Shown here: in pieces, positions 1-9,900 of the stretch
Position numbering within the stretch: position 1 is the stretch's first letter
Layout: each line of letters begins with the position of its first letter
Assembly: GCA_030695025.1 (NCBI GenBank)
Contig: JAUYTX010000097.1
Coordinates: forward strand, 1-33,141
Direction of reading: 5' to 3'
Length of the DNA stretch: 33,141 bases
Source: Bacteroidales bacterium
Lineage (GTDB): Bacteria; Bacteroidota; Bacteroidia; Bacteroidales; UBA932
Made by a program: the position numbers and the translations under genes
Notes under the pieces: generated by a model
What the model was told of the DNA's origin: nothing
What the model saw: the letters and a program-made list of their open reading frames with translations, nothing else
The model's database searches: none

Positions 1-139
1 AAAGTTATAATTTTGTTCATTTTTTATTGTACTATTCAATTTTGTGCTTAATTATTTTTAAGGAAATATATTCCATGGGAAATAATAGTGCAAAGATAAA
101 GATATTATCTTAATAAACAAATTTCCTCAGGAAAATAAT

Positions 140-147
140 TATATTTG
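140..147 (+). promoter_or_regulatory. Candidate -7 element of fabI promoter
   Basis: TATATTTG fits the Bacteroidota -7 consensus TAnnTTTG and would give a 5' UTR of about 60 nt before the ATG at 216. No TTG is found at the expected -33 position, so support is partial. A short perfect dyad (TTTCCT-C-AGGAAA, 122-134) lies just upstream. No gene was recognised in 1-215. Confidence 0.4.
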
Positions 148-215
148 CAGTGTAATTAAGATAGGCTGAACAATATTAATTGCGATATGTTTAGTTCTAT
201 GTAAAAAACCTTATT

Positions 216-1079
216 ATGTCTTATAATCTACTTAAAGGAAAAAGAGGGCTTATTTTTGGAGCCTTAAATGAAAGTTCCATAGCATGGAAAACAGCTGAAA
301 GAGTATTTGAAGAGGGTGGGAGATTTGTGTTGACCAATACTCCGGCTTCTATGAAACTTGGCAATGTCGATAAGCTTGCAGAGCAATGCGAAACGATAGT
401 TATACCAGCTGACGCAACAGATGTTGCAGATCTGGAAAATCTCATAACCAAGGGAATGGAATTTCTTGGGGGTAAATTTGATTTTGTGCTCCACTCAATA
501 GGCATGTCTCCCAATGTTAGAAAAGGTCGTACCTATGATGATCTTAACTACCAGTATCTGCATCAAACGCTGGATATTTCTGCTATCTCTTTCCACAAGG
601 TTCTGCAAAGTTGCAGAAAGCTTGATGCGATTAATGATTGGGGCTCTGTTGTGGCTCTCTCATATGTTGCTGCCCAAAGAACTCTTTACGGCTACAACGA
701 TATGGCTGATGCCAAGGCATTGCTGGAGTCAATTGCAAGAAGCTTTGGATATATCTATGGTCGCGAAAAGAACATCAGAATCAATACTGTGTCGCAGTCT
801 CCAACAATGACAACCGCAGGTGGAGGTATTATGGGATTCGATAAGCTTTATGACTTTGCTGAGAGAATGTCCCCTCTTGGTAACGCAACTGCTGAGGAGT
901 GTGCCGACTATGTGATTACTCTCTTCTCTGACCTTACACGAAAAGTTACAATGCAGAATCTCTTTAACGATGGTGGATATTCAAGCATGGGTATGAGTCT
1001 TGCTGCAATGAGCGTTTATCGTGAAGGTCTTGATTACACAGACGTTAAAGACGATAAGAGCAAAAAGAAAAAAGTTTAA
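216..1079 (+). CDS. fabI: Enoyl-[acyl-carrier-protein] reductase (NADH), FabI type
   Basis: This enzyme reduces the trans-2-enoyl-ACP double bond in the last step of each round of type II fatty acid synthesis in the cytoplasm. The 287-residue product is a short-chain dehydrogenase/reductase of normal FabI length. The N-terminal nucleotide-binding loop reads GALNESSIAW (residues 15-24), the FabI variant of the SDR glycine motif. The catalytic residues have FabI spacing: Tyr150, Tyr160 and Lys167 (Y-x6-K), matching Tyr146/Tyr156/Lys163 of E. coli FabI. The C-terminus is a lysine-rich tail, which is unusual but harmless-looking. It starts at an ATG, is followed by its own terminator, and appears monocistronic. 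The FabI versus generic SDR assignment is secure because of the double-tyrosine spacing. Confidence 0.95.
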   Translation: MSYNLLKGKRGLIFGALNESSIAWKTAERVFEEGGRFVLTNTPASMKLGNVDKLAEQCETIVIPADATDVADLENLITKGMEFLGGKFDFVLHSIGMSPNVRKGRTYDDLNYQYLHQTLDISAISFHKVLQSCRKLDAINDWGSVVALSYVAAQRTLYGYNDMADAKALLESIARSFGYIYGREKNIRINTVSQSPTMTTAGGGIMGFDKLYDFAERMSPLGNATAEECADYVITLFSDLTRKVTMQNLFNDGGYSSMGMSLAAMSVYREGLDYTDVKDDKSKKKKV

Positions 1080-1159
1080 TAAACTGATATTTATCATTGA
1101 TTTTCAATGTAATGCATGATGCCATACAGGCTCACACTTGAATTAATTAAGCTAATATT

Positions 1160-1200
1160 GAAGAGATGTGGTTGAATAATCGCATCTCTTCTTTAAATTT
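1160..1200 (+). terminator. Rho-independent terminator after fabI
   Basis: An 11-bp stem (1160-1170 with 1181-1191, one G-U pair) encloses a 10-nt loop and is followed by TTTAAATTT. It lies about 80 nt downstream of the fabI stop and separates it from the sigma factor gene. Confidence 0.65.
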
Positions 1201-1227
1201 AAATGCCCGTTTAGTAGGGTAGTTTCA

Positions 1228-1743
1228 TTGTTATACGGTTATATTTTAAAAAATATCAAATTGAGTAGAGAAGAGTTTCGGAATTTATTCGACAAGAGGT
1301 TTGATTCTGTCAGGAGTTTCATCTATTACAGATGCTCTGACGAAGAGGTTGCTTCTGATATTGCTCAGGATGTCTTTACAAAGATATGGGAGAAAGGGAT
1401 GAATGTTCATCCGGAGAGAGATAAAAACCTGCTTTATAAAATTGCCTCAGATATGTACATAACCAGAGTGAGGCGCAAACGGATAGAATTTAATTTTAGA
1501 AACTCAATAAAGATTGACAGAGAAGATAACTCCCCGGAAGATAATATGCTTTACAGCCAACTTAAGGAAAATTATGCAAAAGTATTAGCGGAGATGAATC
1601 AGGGTCAAAGAGATGTTTTTTTAATGAGCCGCTCTGAGGGATTAAAGTATGAGGAGATATCTCAAAGGTTGGGAATCGGTATTAAAGCAGTAGAAAAGAG
1701 GATGAATGGTGCTCTTAAGATGTTAAAAAAATTGAAGCAATGA
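1228..1743 (+). CDS. ECF-type RNA polymerase sigma-70 factor (FecI-like)
   Basis: An extracytoplasmic-function sigma factor directs RNA polymerase to a small regulon once released by its anti-sigma partner. The 171-residue product has sigma region 2 at about residues 16-85 (core contact and -10 reading, with the DIAQDVFTKIW motif at 44-54) and region 4 at about 115-168 (helix-turn-helix YEEISQRLGIGIKAVEKRM). There is no other conserved domain. No in-frame ATG exists near the start. A TTG at 1228 is the best start, with a second TTG at 1261 possible; both leave region 2 intact. The stop overlaps the start of the FecR gene by ATGA (1740-1743), so the two are translationally coupled, the usual arrangement for sigma/anti-sigma pairs that signal from outer-membrane receptors in Bacteroidota. 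Confidence 0.9.
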   Translation: MLYGYILKNIKLSREEFRNLFDKRFDSVRSFIYYRCSDEEVASDIAQDVFTKIWEKGMNVHPERDKNLLYKIASDMYITRVRRKRIEFNFRNSIKIDREDNSPEDNMLYSQLKENYAKVLAEMNQGQRDVFLMSRSEGLKYEEISQRLGIGIKAVEKRMNGALKMLKKLKQ

Positions 1744-2546
1744 AAAATATTAAATTTGAGCCGGATTGGAAAAGATCAAAAGAACAGATTTGGGATAATT
1801 ATTTCGAAGAATTTACTTCAAATAAACAAATTACCAAAAGATCGTTCTCTTTTCGATATCTGTATGCAACTGCAGCAGCTGCAATAATTTTATTGTTTAC
1901 TTTGCCTAACTTTTATGTTAAAACAGTGAATGTAAACAGGGGTGAGAGAATTATTCATACACTCCCTGACGGATCCACAGTTTCTCTAAATTCCGAAAGT
2001 ACACTAAAATATAAACCCTTAGTTTGGTTTTTGGGCAAATCCGTACAACTTAGTGGTGAAGCACTATTTGAAGTTGTTAAGGGTAAGGATTTTAAAGTAA
2101 TCACAAGCAATGGCTCTGTATCTGTTCTTGGAACATCTTTTAATGTATATGTCAGAGAGGACGATTTTTCTGTAACTTGCTATACCGGTAAAGTAGCCGT
2201 TGAGGCAATGTCAAATTCCGAAAGGGTAGTTTTGGAGAGAAATACAAAATTTGCAAGCAATAAAGATGGAGTTTTTAAAACCATAACTTCTGAGAGTTTT
2301 ACAAAGGGTAACAGCTGGTCAGAAAACAGGTTTGTCTTTGTGTCGGAAGATCTTTCTAAAGTTTTAAATGAGTTGGAGAGACAATATAATATTAAAGTTA
2401 CAGTTGACAGGGATCTGGATTATTCATACACAGGTAGTTTTGAGAAGATTCCTGATCCGTATGAAGTTTTGAGAATTGTAACCACTCCGTTTGATATGAA
2501 AGTATCAGGTAACGGCAAGGAATTTAAAATAACATTTGAAGATTGA
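1740..2546 (+). CDS. FecR-family anti-sigma factor with DUF4974 domain
   Basis: This inner-membrane protein holds the ECF sigma factor until the TonB receptor signals across the periplasm. The 268-residue product has a short cytoplasmic N-terminus (1-39), one transmembrane helix (about 40-58, rich in Ala/Ile/Leu), a periplasmic FecR domain (about 66-160, with the LPDGSTVSLNSES motif at 75-87), and a C-terminal DUF4974 domain (about 195-265), which is expected to contact the receptor's STN domain. It begins at the ATGA overlap with the sigma gene and ends overlapping the TTG start of the receptor gene. The cytoplasmic tail is too short for a full ZAS anti-sigma domain, which is normal for FecR proteins of this phylum. 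Confidence 0.92.
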   Translation: MKNIKFEPDWKRSKEQIWDNYFEEFTSNKQITKRSFSFRYLYATAAAAIILLFTLPNFYVKTVNVNRGERIIHTLPDGSTVSLNSESTLKYKPLVWFLGKSVQLSGEALFEVVKGKDFKVITSNGSVSVLGTSFNVYVREDDFSVTCYTGKVAVEAMSNSERVVLERNTKFASNKDGVFKTITSESFTKGNSWSENRFVFVSEDLSKVLNELERQYNIKVTVDRDLDYSYTGSFEKIPDPYEVLRIVTTPFDMKVSGNGKEFKITFED

Positions 2547-4999
2547 AAAGAGCATTACTGGCAATCATATTCATACTTACAATCTTCCGGATATCTGCTT
2601 CGGAAGTAGTTGTTGTTAAATACAACTCAGTTCCTCTCAATATAGCGTTAACACAGCTAAATAAAAATTATGGGATTTCACTCTCATTTGACGATAGAGA
2701 GCTTTCAGGATACATCATAACAATTTCCGGAAGATTCAAATCCGCAGACGAAGCTATAATCAGAATGTTGGCTAATTTACCTTTAAGACTTAGAAAAATT
2801 TCAGGCGTTTGGGTTATATCTTCTGTTGTAACAGGTAAAACCACTGACAGTTTAAAAATTAAATCCGATGATAATGTGTTAATTGAAGGCGTTGTAATGG
2901 ATGCCCATACCGGAGAAAGACTTCCTTTTGCGTTACTCACTTTAATGGATAAAAGGTTTTATTCAGATAGGAATGGCTATTTTTCATTTAAAGAATCAAC
3001 AGCAAAAAATGAGTCATTATCATATAATGCAGCAGTTGGGTATCTTGGATATAATATTTCAAATGTTACACTTACAGGAGCAAGCCTCAATCGTATTTTT
3101 CTAACTCCTGTATCATTTACCCTAGATACTGTTTTAGTAAAACATTATTTAACCAGTCGATCTTTTCAGTCCGGAGACTCACCGGCATCAGTACGAATAA
3201 ACCACGCCATTGCAAAATACCTTCCCGGGAACGGAGATAATTCGGTATTTAATCTTCTTAGATTAATGCCTGGTGTGAGAGCCTCCGGAGAACCATCATT
3301 TCTATCTGTTTGGGGCTCAAATGAGGGAGAGAGCCTTGTGAAAATGGATGGATACAGACTTTTCGCAATGAATAATTTCAATGAGCAGATCAGTTCTGTT
3401 AACCCTTTTCTTGTTAAAGAGGTTCGGTTGACAAAGGGAGCATTTTCAGTGAACAACGGCGGTGCCTCCGGTTCAGTTGCAGAGATTTATGGAATTGATG
3501 GAAATTCTTCGCACCCAGTGGTTAAAGCGAATATCAATAATCTAACAACCAATTTGTTTGCCTCTGTGCCAACTGGTTCAAGATCGGTATTAATGGCTGC
3601 TTATCGCCAAACATACTACAATTTATACGATGTAAATAAATATAACCCATATGGAAAAAGACCTGAAAATTCAGGATCTCAGGCTTCCAGAGATATTTTT
3701 ATCATCCCTGACTACCTTTTCAGGGATGCCAATCTTAGATTCAAAAGCACATTTGGTGTTGATAACACTTTAACCGCAGGTATTTATGCCGCTAAGGATG
3801 ATTTCAAATATCAGTTTGAATTTGGAGATTTATCTTATGATGCAAAAGAGACCAACAGGCAGTATGCCTTTTCACTGAACATTAACACAAAAATTGGAAT
3901 ACCGGGTAAATCAGACTTATCAATATTTTATTCTTCAAATAATTTAACTGCAGACAATATCAGAAGATATCGGGGCCAAAATCTTACATCATATAAAACT
4001 GATAACCTTATTGGAGAATCTGGTGCAGAGTTTAATCATAAGATAGAGGTGGGTAAAAGAAATTTCATGGACCTTGGACTTTCCGTAAAGTCTTTGTTTG
4101 AAGGTTTTAATGGAGATAATGGAGATAATCAGATTTACTCTTTTTTTATTAACGAGAAATTGGTTTTGGATAAATTTGAAGGAAATGTTGGGATGAGATT
4201 AGACTCATATTTAGGGAAAAGCTATTTTCAACCAAGAGTAGCCGCTGTTTTCAATTTGGGATACGGTATAAAGTTAAATGCTGCATATGGTATTCATAAT
4301 CAGTTCTCAGGAAGAATACCATATATTGACTCAGATGGAAATTTTTCATTCCTGTGGAAGCTTTTCAACGGAGCTAACATACCGGTTATTAAATCGGAGC
4401 ATCTCATTTTAGGTGCATCATACAACAATAAAGGATGGCTTATTAGTAGTGAGGTGTTTAACAGAGAGAGTGAGGGAACCCTGAAATTTTCAAGAAACAG
4501 AGGGAATATCAGAATTGCTGAATATTCAGCAAATATTAAAGGAATTGATATGATGGTCAATAAGGAACACCAGGGATCATACATTTTTGTATCAACTACC
4601 TTTTCGTCTGTTAATGAGAGACTTAATAATGCTGAAAACGGCACTCTTAAATATAACCCTGCAGAGATTAAAGCAGGCTTACTTTTAAATTTTTCTCCAT
4701 TCTTCTTTTCAACCACCTATGTTAATGGATGGGGCTACAGAAGCAGTTATCAAAATATTTCAAGCGATGATACATCCAGTGAAAAGTATTCAAGATTGGA
4801 TATATCTGCAAATTACAGACTTACCAAAAACAGATTTGTGCTCAATATGGGAATTTCTATATTGAATCTGTTAAATACTCTCAATTCCAAATATATCGAT
4901 GTTGTGCCGAACTTGCCTGGTAGTCAATCTGGCTATTTGAATACTTATTCTCAGGCGATTCCTTTTACTCCCTTACTTTCGCTTGAATTAAATTTCTGA
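2543..4999 (+). CDS. TonB-dependent outer-membrane receptor with STN signalling domain
   Basis: This is an outer-membrane beta-barrel that should import a ligand using TonB energy and report its binding to FecR. The 818 residues comprise a signal peptide (1-19), an STN domain (about 22-93), a carboxypeptidase-regulatory-like beta-sandwich (about 112-195), a plug (about 210-318, with LVKMDGYRLF and VKEVRLTKGAFSVNNGG), and a barrel that ends in the aromatic residue expected for BAM insertion (SLELNF). It is shorter than SusC-type receptors (about 1000 residues) and has no SusD partner nearby, so a glycan SusCD role is unlikely; metal complex or other small-ligand uptake is possible but not shown. 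The start is a TTG overlapping the fecR stop (TTGA), which gives a clean signal peptide MKRALLAIIFILTIF. Confidence 0.9.
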   Translation: MKRALLAIIFILTIFRISASEVVVVKYNSVPLNIALTQLNKNYGISLSFDDRELSGYIITISGRFKSADEAIIRMLANLPLRLRKISGVWVISSVVTGKTTDSLKIKSDDNVLIEGVVMDAHTGERLPFALLTLMDKRFYSDRNGYFSFKESTAKNESLSYNAAVGYLGYNISNVTLTGASLNRIFLTPVSFTLDTVLVKHYLTSRSFQSGDSPASVRINHAIAKYLPGNGDNSVFNLLRLMPGVRASGEPSFLSVWGSNEGESLVKMDGYRLFAMNNFNEQISSVNPFLVKEVRLTKGAFSVNNGGASGSVAEIYGIDGNSSHPVVKANINNLTTNLFASVPTGSRSVLMAAYRQTYYNLYDVNKYNPYGKRPENSGSQASRDIFIIPDYLFRDANLRFKSTFGVDNTLTAGIYAAKDDFKYQFEFGDLSYDAKETNRQYAFSLNINTKIGIPGKSDLSIFYSSNNLTADNIRRYRGQNLTSYKTDNLIGESGAEFNHKIEVGKRNFMDLGLSVKSLFEGFNGDNGDNQIYSFFINEKLVLDKFEGNVGMRLDSYLGKSYFQPRVAAVFNLGYGIKLNAAYGIHNQFSGRIPYIDSDGNFSFLWKLFNGANIPVIKSEHLILGASYNNKGWLISSEVFNRESEGTLKFSRNRGNIRIAEYSANIKGIDMMVNKEHQGSYIFVSTTFSSVNERLNNAENGTLKYNPAEIKAGLLLNFSPFFFSTTYVNGWGYRSSYQNISSDDTSSEKYSRLDISANYRLTKNRFVLNMGISILNLLNTLNSKYIDVVPNLPGSQSGYLNTYSQAIPFTPLLSLELNF

Positions 5000-5066
5000 T
5001 AGTGGTAGGGTAAAGCTTTGTTTAAGCGGTATAATGTTAAAAGGAACTTTAAAATCATTTACCAAT

Positions 5067-5933
5067 ATGAAAACAAAAAATTTAATCTACTTGTTTGCAG
5101 GACTTTTTACTTTACTGACTGTTTCCTGCCAGAAATCTGAAATCCCAGTTGATGAGCTTTCAGATAAATTTACTGATGTAATTACTGTATCAGCAGAAGG
5201 TGCAACTGAATTTATTACAAAGAGTGTTGTGCCAACTTTTGAAGACACTGAAGAGTTGACAGCTAATGAAATTGAATTTCTTTTTGCCGTAAGGGAAGAG
5301 GAGAAGCTTGCCAGAGATGTTTATGCACAATTTTATGATTTATTCGAAGTAAAGCCATTTGCAATAATTGGTAAAGCAGAAGAAAATCATATAGCAGCAG
5401 TAGAGCGGTTATTTTACTTCTATTCAATTGAATATCCAAAAGTAGGTGAAGCCGGAGTATTTAAAAATTCAGAGCGTCAGGCTTATTATAATGAGTTGAT
5501 TGCAAAGGGAGATTCGGTTCTTGGAGCTTACAAAGCGGCAGCATACCTCGAAGAGAGAGATATCGCAGATTACAAAGCTGTTCTTAATGACATAACAAAT
5601 CCAAACATTAAAATGGTAATAGAACATCTTTACAGAGGGTCAATAAACCACTTTAAGGCAATGCTTCGCCAGATAGATGCACTTGGAAGCAGTTATGAAA
5701 ATTCGTTCCTTACTCAGGAGGAGTATGACAGCATAATTAAGAGTAATTTTCTGAATGGCAAGAGATACCAAATCAGAGGATCAGAAAACAGGACTAACAA
5801 CGGTAACGGTTTTGGTTTAGCGAAAGCTGCAGTAAACTCCAACGGAGAATGTACTAAAACATCTAACGGGAAAGTCCCGGGAAACCAACAGCAGGCCGGT
5901 AAAATGGGTAAGGGATACAGAGGGGGCAGATAA
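5067..5933 (+). CDS. DUF2202 ferritin-like lipoprotein
   Basis: Function unknown. The ATG at 5067 gives a lipoprotein signal peptide (MKTKNLIYLFAGLF..) with lipobox TVSC and Cys21, so I prefer it to an in-frame ATG at 5034. The DUF2202 domain covers about residues 65-210 of 288 and has the acid/histidine pattern of a ferritin-like four-helix bundle: REEEKLARDVY (77-87), AEENH (104-108), YLEERDI (160-166) and EH-x8-NHF (186-196). That layout could bind a dinuclear metal centre. The last 50 residues are low-complexity Gly/Asn/Lys. The gene follows the TonB receptor by 67 nt without a terminator, which links it to the ligand or metal handled by that receptor. The metal site is inferred from spacing only. 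Confidence 0.8.
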   Translation: MKTKNLIYLFAGLFTLLTVSCQKSEIPVDELSDKFTDVITVSAEGATEFITKSVVPTFEDTEELTANEIEFLFAVREEEKLARDVYAQFYDLFEVKPFAIIGKAEENHIAAVERLFYFYSIEYPKVGEAGVFKNSERQAYYNELIAKGDSVLGAYKAAAYLEERDIADYKAVLNDITNPNIKMVIEHLYRGSINHFKAMLRQIDALGSSYENSFLTQEEYDSIIKSNFLNGKRYQIRGSENRTNNGNGFGLAKAAVNSNGECTKTSNGKVPGNQQQAGKMGKGYRGGR

Positions 5934-5962
5934 TAATACCGGAGTGTGATTATTATATAAAA

Positions 5963-6000
5963 GAGAGGATGACTTGTTCAGGTCATCCTCTTATTATTTT
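5963..6000. terminator. Rho-independent terminator shared by convergent genes
   Basis: The stem GAGGATGAC (5965-5973) pairs perfectly with GTCATCCTC (5982-5990) around an 8-nt loop, with a T-rich tail TTATTATTTT on the plus strand and CTCTTTT on the minus strand. It ends the sigma/FecR/TonB/DUF2202 unit and lies just past the stop of the convergent DUF1460 gene. Confidence 0.8.
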
Positions 6001-6018
6001 ACATCTGTTAATAGTTTC

Positions 6019-6861
6019 TTATAAGGGTCTGGCAACCATTATGCCGTTTCCGTTTTTAGACTTGAGCGAATAATTCATAAGGGTCTCTTTTTCAATGACA
6101 ACCTTCATTTCGGCTGAAGAGGCGTGAATGAAGGTTAATTTGTTGCCCTGAAAGTAGATAAAGGCTACGTGTGAAATGTCAATTCCTCCCATTTTAGTTA
6201 CAAAACAGACCATGTCACCATTTTTGAATGAGGCTCTGTTTTTCTCAATATCAGCTGCAGGAATTCTGAAATTTTTTCTTTCGGTTGCCTCTTGTTCAAT
6301 TTTTTTAATTTTGGCGGTGAGCTCAGGTTTGCCCTTGAGCTGCTTGTACTTCTCGTGATTTGTAGACATTACGTACAGGTTCACCTTGTGCTCAATACCT
6401 CCGGACTCTTGCGTGATGTTCCTGACCAACCCCCTCTTTTCGTTTTCATACAACCAGTCTGTAGTGTAGTGTAACCTGTCGGAATAGTCATTAATTACTC
6501 CGTTTCGGTATCTTATGAGTTGAAGATTTTTTCCAAACTTTTCAAATGTGGGATCTCCCTCTTTAACCGTTTTTGAAAGTGCCAGAACTGTCTCTACCAG
6601 GGTAGTGCAATCAAGTTCACGCAGGTTAATGATCAGCTGTTCAGGCTCTTTTTCAAGTGTATGACCTACATAGGGTGTCTCCAGAAAAAAGAGGGCACTT
6701 TTTGTAACCAAATCTCCCATGCTTATCTCTGTTGCATCACCTATGTGCTGAATGTATCTTTGAAATATCTCTTTGTCCTTGTCTGTTTGTTGAGTTTGAT
6801 TCTGTGCATTTACAATATGTGTAAAAAATACAAAAAATAGTAATATGGCTAATCGCTTCAT
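6019..6861 (-). CDS. DUF1460 / N-acetylmuramoyl-L-alanine amidase-like cysteine hydrolase
   Basis: A secreted NlpC/P60-like cysteine hydrolase of the DUF1460 family, common in Bacteroidota and expected to act on cell-wall peptides in the periplasm. The 280-residue product has a signal peptide (MKRLAILLFFVFFTHIVNA, 1-19). The likely nucleophile is in ELDCTTLVET (about residues 88-97), the histidine in IDISHVAFIYF (about 226-236), and the family pattern of a D/N residue follows in the next strand (FIHASS). Length is normal for the family. It stands alone and converges with the DUF2202 gene on a shared terminator. The substrate bond is not shown by the sequence; the family name reflects structural similarity rather than tested amidase activity for most members. 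Confidence 0.85.
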   Translation of the reverse strand: MKRLAILLFFVFFTHIVNAQNQTQQTDKDKEIFQRYIQHIGDATEISMGDLVTKSALFFLETPYVGHTLEKEPEQLIINLRELDCTTLVETVLALSKTVKEGDPTFEKFGKNLQLIRYRNGVINDYSDRLHYTTDWLYENEKRGLVRNITQESGGIEHKVNLYVMSTNHEKYKQLKGKPELTAKIKKIEQEATERKNFRIPAADIEKNRASFKNGDMVCFVTKMGGIDISHVAFIYFQGNKLTFIHASSAEMKVVIEKETLMNYSLKSKNGNGIMVARPL

Positions 6862-6993
6862 TATTTAGTGGTTTTAAAAGATAACTTATCCCAAAGATCA
6901 ATTTTTTTTGGAAGGGAACCAAAAATAAATTTTAAGGAACCATTTTTGCATATTACTTTAGCCGTTCAGATTTACAATTAAGAATTCTGCCTT

Positions 6994-9900
6994 ATGAAAG
7001 TTAAAAAGGAGTCACTGGGTTTTTTTGATAACCCACAGCAAAACTCAAGAGAGTACATTCATCAGTACATAAAGCTAAGACTGGAAGCACTTGGTCTTGT
7101 TGATGAGGAGTTTGGAAGCGATGATTCTCAAGGTTTTTTACACCTTGCCAAATCATTGATTATCAATTACAGAGAGAGGGAGAGACAGTTTAAAAATTAT
7201 CTTTGCCCTGCAGATCAGCGAATTCAGAATTTTATTCGCAACTACTATAAAGGAGTTGATGTTCCTGAAATAAATATTCCGTCATTCACCTTTACGTTGG
7301 ATTTCTATGGTATTGCCAGAGAGCTTTCCCTTCCTGAAAAAAAGGAGGAGTATACCTCTCAATATCTAAGCTCTTACAGAGTAAAACAGGGAATCCTTCA
7401 TAATCCCCGCCATGACAGAAGAACCACGAAAGGGGTATTTCATATTGCCGAGGGTGGAATGCCAATCCCCGATGATAAAAAGGCTGTACCTATGCTGGCT
7501 GCTGCCAGGCTGCTAAAGAGAGCCACTGAAATTGATGGAGATATATTTAATCTGCCATTTACAGAAGATAATAGCAAAAAGGCTAAAATATTTGTATCTC
7601 TGCTACTTAGGCCTTTAGTAAGTCCAAAGGTTGATGGGATATCTCCAGAAAAAAGCATGGAGGTGAGATTCTTTGCTCCAGGGTCATTGGTTTCAAATCT
7701 TGATTTTGTTGAGTCAATCTTCGGAAATGGAGGTTCGCCATACCATATTTCAAATGATGCCGCACTGGACTTTGATTCATGGAGCGGCCATACAGGTTGC
7801 ATAATTCTGGCTCCGCAATTGAGCAAAATGACTAAGAAAGAGCTTGGATTACCACATATCTCAGAGGCAACAGATAGGCAGAAACGTGACGGTATGTGCT
7901 GGGAGAGTGAAACAGAGTTTTACAACGAAGGAGAGGCTTTTAAACTAACAATGAGAACCGATGAGGGAGTTATTGTTACAGTTATTGCTGACAACTACTT
8001 TGGCTACTCTAAAAAGGAGATAAAGACCTTTATCTCCTATGCTGCAAACCTTCTTGGAAATGCAGAGGAGGAGCACGCAGGTGGGGCACTTATCTTCCCA
8101 TCATATAATCAAGGTGAAGGGCAGCTGACTAAAGCCGAAAACTTTGTAAACTCTCTGGAAAAGGTTGCCTCGATATTTCCTGACATAATTGAAATGAAGC
8201 CGGAGGGATACGGTATAGATAAAAACTATCCGAATATCTTTTATGTTCCTGAAATGAGCAAATTTGACATTAAAACTCAAAGGGTCAGCTGGAGTAAGAA
8301 GAAACAGGATTACAATATAAAGCTACTTCCCGGAAATATATACATTCTGCCTAACGGAAATAAATACCGTATGGAAAAGGCAGCAGCAACGCTGAATTAT
8401 CGCCTTGTTGAGACAAATGCAGAGGGACTGCTTGTTCATAAACCCAGCACTGTATCGGGGGGAGGTAAATCAGAGATTTCAAAATCAATTTCTGATTCAA
8501 TAATCTCCGGATCGTTCTTCATAAAGGATTTTGAATCAGACTTCAATAAGGTAGATGAGATAATAAACTTCAACTACTTTAACAGATTTAAGGTCCTTCC
8601 CGAAAAGGGAAAAACAGACAGTCGTTCGTTTCTGAGCAGTAAAAGATCAATGGGGTCGTCTATAAAATTACTAACGCCCTCTCCTGAGTTTACTGATCAG
8701 TACAATGCCTGGCTTGAGTCTATTCCGCAGTATATAAAAGGGATATCTTTTATTGTTAAAAGGTTTTACCGTGAAGAGTGGGGTAGTGACTGGAAGAAGT
8801 TCTTTTCTGTTGACATTCTTAACGGACAGCCCGGAAATGAACTTAAATATGCAAACCGCAAACTGACAGCTCGTTATTTAAGAGTTGGCTATGATGATAA
8901 AGGGGCATGGAGAACTTTCAAGCTAAGACAGGATTATGTTCACGCCGATAAGATTCAGATGGAAGATGATATTACCGTATCAACAGTTGTTCCGGCATCG
9001 GCATTGTCAAATTTAAATCCAATTGTAAATAACAAGAGCGTTAAGATAATCGAGAATTGTGAATTCAGATTTTTCCAGCGTCCAGATGAAGCTGTAAACA
9101 GAGGATTAGATATAAAGGCCGAAATAGACCTATCATCTCCAAATACATTTATCTCTAACTTTCAGCCTCTTACTTTTCAGGATGCAAAGGATATGTCAGA
9201 AGATGTGATAAATTTCGATTTGTTCACTCCTCCGATGAGTAATATGATTAAAGAGGTTGCCGAGTCAGATACATCAAAATATTTTGTCTCTTCGGCAAAT
9301 CCACGTATTGTAGATGGTAAGCCGACTAAAAATGTGAGATATCTTCAAACCAGAGACGATTTGATTGATCCTAAACCAAAATATATTGCTGAGGTAGGTA
9401 TGAGGTTGTCCCGTACTCTGGAAACATCAAAGCCACTATATGTTCCAGTAAATGCTGTTCTGCCCGGACGTAGGAACAACCCTTCTGAAAAGGGAATCCG
9501 ACCGCTTTCAGTGTATAATCCTGTACATTATCAGGAATTACCAGAGCTGTTTATGGATTTTATCTGCTCTCTTACAGGCAAGTCACCCTCTACTACAGGT
9601 GCGGGCTCCGAAGGCGCCCTTACAAAGGCACCGTTTAATGCTCTATGGCCGATAATTGACCTTAATAACTCACTTGTATCCTTCATTTTGACAGGGTATA
9701 ACGGCTTCACGACTCCGGCGGGATTTATCGGACATAAATACAGAATTGACCATGACCTCAGTCTGCTTGTTCCTGAATTATGGGCAAGATTGAATAACAC
9801 TGAGAGAGATCCAAAACAGATGATTCAAAATAATTACCTTGAGAAAATTGAGGATTTTGAGTACAATGGAAAAAGGATTCCGGCTTCTATTCTCGGCTAC

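Noticed and set aside
4300-4716. 138-codon minus-strand open frame inside the TonB receptor gene
   Set aside because: Shadow of the receptor barrel coding sequence; no recognisable protein features.
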